Shown piece by piece: positions 4,961-6,727 of a DNA stretch of 6,727 bases; positions within the stretch are counted from its first letter, which is position 1, and each line of letters begins with the position of its first letter. Origin of the DNA: Verrucomicrobiota bacterium (GTDB lineage: Bacteria > Verrucomicrobiota > Verrucomicrobiia > Chthoniobacterales > JAFAMB01); the NCBI GenBank assembly GCA_019241095.1, contig JAFAXJ010000655.1, forward strand, positions 1 through 6,727, given 5' to 3'. Both the position numbers and the translations under genes were made by a program. The notes beneath the pieces are model-generated. The model saw nothing but the letters and a program-made list of their open reading frames with translations. It ran no database searches and was not told the DNA's origin.

Positions 4961-5674
4961 ATGACCATTCTCGAAGCCTGCGAGCCGATTTTCACTAAGG
5001 TCTGTTTGCTGAATCGTTTAGGGCGTCAAGGCACAGGCTTTATAGGTTTCGATCAAATCCGGCTGGAAGTTAAGACCCTTTTCGAGTCAGTCGCCAAAGC
5101 AGCTGCTGCCGACCCGGCGCTCAAGGTGCAGTGGGATAAGGTTGAGTTGCCTCTCATCTTCTTCGTCGACTCAATGATTTCTGAAAGCGGGTTGCAGATA
5201 GCTGGAGAATGGCATCGCAAACGGCTCGCTTATGAGCGGAAAGAATTGGCCGGAGATGAAAAGTTCTTCGACTCTTTAGACGAGAATCTGAAGGATCCCA
5301 GTGATGAAGCAAGCCAGCGGCTGCTTGTATATTACACATGTATCGGGGTTGGTTTCGCCGGATGGTACGCCGGTCAGCCTGAATATCTGCGAGGCAAAAT
5401 GCTCGACATCAGTCAGCGAGTCCGGACGGCGATGGATTTACCGCCGGTCGCCAGATCGCAAGAAAAACCTGCTCGGATATGTCCCGAAGCATACGAAGGA
5501 GTGGATACCCGAGACCTCGTGCAGCCCCCTGCTTCGAACCTGGGTGGTATTCTTATTCTTTTTCTCGGCCTTTGCCTAATCGTTTTTACCGTTGAGATAT
5601 ACCTTTTCAGATCTGCATCTCTATCACTAACAGAATCTTTGTCGGCCATCACGGCACAGGAGAGAGGCAAGTGA
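4961..5674 (+). CDS. tssL: type VI secretion system inner-membrane protein TssL (DotU family)
   Basis: 237 residues. TssL (DotU/ImpK/VasF) is a C-terminally anchored inner-membrane protein of the T6SS membrane complex; its cytoplasmic hook domain contacts TssK and TssM. Family signs are the helical cytoplasmic domain 1-160 with LPLIFFVDSMISESG (63-77), W84, the KFFDSL turn (101-106) and the conserved helix LLVYYTCIGVGFAGWYAG (121-138), which replaces the usual L-E-x-Y-Y-x-C-L-x-L-G-F-x-G-x-Y. One membrane span follows at about 194-216 (GGILILFLGLCLIVFTVEIY). The periplasmic tail after it is only about 20 residues, so there is no peptidoglycan-binding OmpA domain as in fused TssL forms; a separate anchor protein may exist elsewhere. 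ATG 4961 sits two bases after the tssK stop, with AAGGG at 4951-4955 as ribosome site inside tssK. tssM follows 15 nt later. Confidence 0.93.
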   Translation: MTILEACEPIFTKVCLLNRLGRQGTGFIGFDQIRLEVKTLFESVAKAAAADPALKVQWDKVELPLIFFVDSMISESGLQIAGEWHRKRLAYERKELAGDEKFFDSLDENLKDPSDEASQRLLVYYTCIGVGFAGWYAGQPEYLRGKMLDISQRVRTAMDLPPVARSQEKPARICPEAYEGVDTRDLVQPPASNLGGILILFLGLCLIVFTVEIYLFRSASLSLTESLSAITAQERGK

Positions 5675-5689
5675 ACGCTTGCTGATCAC

Positions 5690-6727
5690 GTGAAAGAACT
5701 CGCGTACCTTTTGAAAGCATTCGGCGGGCTAGCTACCTGGGTTAGAGGCCTGATTTTTCTGCTTTTAGCGACAACGATCATCGGCGCGGCTGCATTCTTC
5801 GGGGTGAAGCTGGCGATCATCGTGGCACTCGGAATCCTCATCCTGGCGATCATGCTGGGCTTGTATTTTTTGATGGTTTTCTGGGTACGCCGGAGGCGCG
5901 CGGCCGAAATGAGGGGCGATGTCTCCACGACCGCGGCAAACCGCGGAGTGATCGATCCCGCCGCTCGGTCGAGGTTGGAAGATCTTCGCAGGAATTTTGC
6001 CGCTGGCATTGAGAAGTTTGAAGCCGCAGGCAAAGATTTTTATGGTCTTCCCTGGTACGTCATCGCGGGTGAACCGGGGTCGGGAAAGACCGAGGCGATT
6101 CGACATTCCCAAGCCGGATTTCCTCCGGGGCTGCAGGACGAGTTTCAAGGGGTAGGCGGGACCATCAATATGAATTGGTGGTTCACCAACTATGCAGTCG
6201 TTCTGGACACTGCTGGAAGGCTGATTTTCGAAGATGTTGAACCTGGATCCACTAGTGAGTGGCGGGAGTTTTTGCAGCTCTTAAAAAAACATCGACTGAA
6301 CTGTCCGATCAACGGTCTTCTGTTAACGATTCCCGTTGAGAGCTTGGTGCGGGATCCGCCGGAGGAAATGGAACGCAAAGCTGCAAAGATTGCGCGCCAA
6401 CTCGATGTGATTCAGCGTGAACTTGATATCCGCTTTCCAGTCTTCGTTCTTATTACCAAGTGCGACCTGATCAACGGTTTCAGAGAATTTTTCGATGATT
6501 TGGATGATCCGCGTGCACAACAGCAAATGTTGGGATGGTCAAATCCTGCCCCGCTTGACGCTCCTTTTCGGCCCGAGTTGCTGGAACAACATCTCAGAAC
6601 TATTTCGCTTCGCCTGCGGCGCAGAAGACTTTCGCTCATCCAGGATCCCGTGCCGATAGAGTCTGGGGGAAGGCGCGCCAACGAAGTAGATCGACTGTAC
6701 GATTTCCCTCAAAGCATAGATGCGCTT
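5690..6727 (+). CDS. tssM: type VI secretion system membrane protein TssM (IcmF family), 5' part
   Basis: The first 346 codons are present; full TssM proteins are usually about 1100-1300 residues, so most of the periplasmic domain lies beyond the window. TssM spans the inner membrane and reaches to the outer-membrane lipoprotein TssJ, forming the channel scaffold with TssL. Two membrane helices at about 20-37 and 42-65 are followed by basic VRRRR. The cytoplasmic NTPase-like domain has Walker A GEPGSGKT (127-134), the switch-like LDTAGR (172-177) and the TKCDL specificity motif (256-260), followed by [20 protein letters not shown] (263-282), a typical IcmF phrase. All nucleotide-binding motifs look intact. 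GTG 5690 is the first standard start in frame after the tssL stop. The GGAGAGAGG ribosome-like sequence at 5659-5667 is rather far from it (22 bases between), so translation probably depends on coupling to tssL. Confidence 0.95.
   Translation, partial: MKELAYLLKAFGGLATWVRGLIFLLLATTIIGAAAFFGVKLAIIVALGILILAIMLGLYFLMVFWVRRRRAAEMRGDVSTTAANRGVIDPAARSRLEDLRRNFAAGIEKFEAAGKDFYGLPWYVIAGEPGSGKTEAIRHSQAGFPPGLQDEFQGVGGTINMNWWFTNYAVVLDTAGRLIFEDVEPGSTSEWREFLQLLKKHRLNCPINGLLLTIPVESLVRDPPEEMERKAAKIARQLDVIQRELDIRFPVFVLITKCDLINGFREFFDDLDDPRAQQQMLGWSNPAPLDAPFRPELLEQHLRTISLRLRRRRLSLIQDPVPIESGGRRANEVDRLYDFPQSIDAL

Noticed and set aside
1..6727. CRISPR array, toxin-antitoxin pair or insertion sequence
   Set aside because: No regularly spaced repeats were seen. 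The small ORFs do not match toxin or antitoxin families I know, and no transposase or terminal inverted repeats are present.

Overview
The window looks like chromosome of a Gram-negative (diderm) bacterium. The right half is a type VI secretion system (T6SS) operon, a machine that needs two membranes, and the left end holds a tRNA-Gly gene. Codon use is unbiased and GC is roughly 50%. The T6SS proteins are recognisable but diverged from the proteobacterial ones. I suspect a soil or environmental lineage such as Acidobacteriota, Verrucomicrobiota or a relative, but the sequence alone does not fix the phylum.

Layout: (1) 67-139 is an intact tRNA-Gly(GCC) on the + strand. (2) 145-2403 is a small insertion in the 3' half of that tRNA gene. 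The last 46 bases of the tRNA plus 5 flanking bases (94-144) recur exactly at 2404-2454, as left by site-specific integration, giving an element of 2310 bp. It holds only small genes: two uncertain minus-strand ORFs (181-450, 604-879), a perfect 12-bp inverted repeat in the divergent intergenic region (945-987), two tandem related helix-turn-helix (HTH) units in different frames (1014-1196 and about 1226-1387), a 54-residue protein resembling one beta-propeller blade (1618-1782), and a two-helix membrane protein without a normal start codon (1893-2102). No integrase is visible. The rest looks decayed or non-coding. (3) 2455-2660 is intergenic. (4) 2661-6727 is a tightly packed + strand T6SS operon: an accessory protein that may match the C-terminal domain of TagH/ImpI without its FHA domain, then tssK, tssL and the first 346 codons of tssM, cut by the window end.

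How the genes work together: TssK joins the cytoplasmic baseplate to the membrane complex. TssL and TssM form that complex in the inner membrane, and TssM normally extends through the periplasm to the outer-membrane lipoprotein TssJ. The first gene is co-directional and 15 nt from tssK, so it is probably a regulatory or assembly factor of the same machine. The small island is unrelated in function and sits between the tRNA and the secretion operon. The T6SS operon may be resident chromosome that originally lay just past the tRNA, or it may itself be cargo of a larger island using the same tRNA site. The window cannot decide this.
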